NCBI RefSeq assembly: GCF_018613855.1
Contig: NZ_JAGGPK010000023.1
Coordinates: 1-38,281 of the forward strand
Direction of reading: 5' to 3'
Source of the DNA: Arthrobacter sp. ISL-30
Lineage (GTDB): Bacteria > Actinomycetota > Actinomycetes > Actinomycetales > Micrococcaceae
Length of the DNA: 38,281 nt
Every line of letters begins with the position of its first letter. The stretch's first letter is position 1. Below are positions 37,757 through 38,281 of the stretch, one piece after another. The notes beneath the pieces are model-generated. The model had not been told where the DNA came from. It saw only the letters and a list, made by a program, of their open reading frames with translations, and made no database searches. Both the position numbers and the translations under genes were made by a program.

Positions 37757-38281
37757 ATGACTGCCATTTCAACGACCCAGTCGGGTGCGCCCGTCACGTC
37801 GGACGCGCATTCCAAGTCCGTCGGCGCCGATGGTGCCATCATCCTGACCGACCACTACCTGGTCGAAAAGCTCGCCCAGTTCAACCGCGAGCGGGTTCCG
37901 GAGCGTGTGGTGCACGCCAAGGGCGGCGGTGCGTTCGGTACCTTCAAGACCACCGAGGACATCTCCAAGTACACCAAGGCAGCGTTCCTGCAGCCGGGCG
38001 TCGAGACCGAGATGCTCATCCGCTTCTCTTCCGTTGCCGGCGAGAACGGCTCCCCGGACACCTGGCGCGACCCGCGCGGCTTCGCCGTGAAGTTCTACAC
38101 CTCCGAGGGCAACTACGACCTCGTGGGCAACAACACCCCGGTGTTCTTCATCCGCGACGGCATCAAGTTCCCTGACTTCATCCACTCCCAGAAGCGCCTG
38201 CCGGGCACCCACCTGCGCGACGCGGACATGCAGTGGGACTTCTGGACCCTCTCCCCCGAGTCGGCCCACCAGGTCACCTGG
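37757..38281 (+). CDS. Catalase, cut off by the window end
   Basis: The first 175 codons of a monofunctional haem catalase are present. The catalytic histidine is in [12 protein letters not shown] (residue ~53), and the catalytic asparagine is in [12 protein letters not shown] (residue ~128). [20 protein letters not shown] and the following [10 protein letters not shown] are typical. AGGAG precedes the ATG. Close linkage to moaE and presence in this module suggest it removes H2O2 made by sarcosine oxidase and dimethylglycine oxidase. The remaining two thirds, including the haem-binding tyrosine, lie beyond the window. Confidence 0.95.
   Translation, partial: MTAISTTQSGAPVTSDAHSKSVGADGAIILTDHYLVEKLAQFNRERVPERVVHAKGGGAFGTFKTTEDISKYTKAAFLQPGVETEMLIRFSSVAGENGSPDTWRDPRGFAVKFYTSEGNYDLVGNNTPVFFIRDGIKFPDFIHSQKRLPGTHLRDADMQWDFWTLSPESAHQVTW

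Overview
The window reads as chromosomal DNA of a high-GC soil actinobacterium of the Arthrobacter group (Arthrobacter, Paenarthrobacter or Pseudarthrobacter). The main reason is the 830-residue protein at 23,998-26,490, which I recognise as very close to the dimethylglycine oxidase of Arthrobacter globiformis. The glyA-soxBDAG order and the actinobacterial proteins around it agree with this. Assignments come from reading the sequence; no database search was run.

Region 1 (1-1.9 kb) is sparse accessory DNA. It holds the broken C-terminal part of an Abi-like HEPN protein, the last 23 nt of a tRNA gene without the rest of the tRNA, two strong palindromes and one plausible small hypothetical gene.

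Region 2 (1.96-7.9 kb) is a catabolic cassette of unknown substrate. A short-chain dehydrogenase and a TIM-barrel sugar isomerase are transcribed leftward. An MHS-type permease, a two-gene transketolase and a FadR-type GntR regulator are transcribed rightward. The half-site GAGTGTTRAC recurs in the divergent promoter and before the regulator gene.

Region 3 (7.9-13.2 kb) holds two unassigned proteins and then a graveyard: a frameshifted unknown gene, fragments of a MarR regulator and a zinc alcohol dehydrogenase, and a glycogen-debranching-type glycosidase broken by two frameshifts.

Region 4 (13.2-38.3 kb) is a large methylamine and one-carbon module. Dimethylglycine oxidase and the sarcosine oxidase SoxBDAG strip methyl groups from the glycine betaine breakdown intermediates onto tetrahydrofolate. 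GlyA joins glycine and methylene-THF to make serine, and SdaA turns serine into pyruvate. FolD, FchA and PurU take surplus one-carbon units to formate, a molybdopterin formate dehydrogenase takes formate to CO2, and FdhA handles free formaldehyde. Supporting genes supply cofactors and protection: PdxS (PLP), FolE (pterin), MetF, MoeA, MoaE and FdhD (molybdenum cofactor and FDH maturation) and a catalase for the H2O2 made by the oxidases. The glycine betaine to dimethylglycine step is not in the window.

Four promoters in region 4 (glyA, purU, metF and a GlcG/HbpS-like gene) share one design: a TTGAC-like -35, a 17-bp spacer, a TANNNT-like -10 (CATACT at glyA), and a CTGATATATCAG-like palindrome just downstream. 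Two closely related GntR paralogues lie beside these sites. The most notable points are this shared control, a FolD that lacks the cyclohydrolase lysine beside a separate cyclohydrolase, a PdxS without PdxT, and a structured leader candidate before fdhA.
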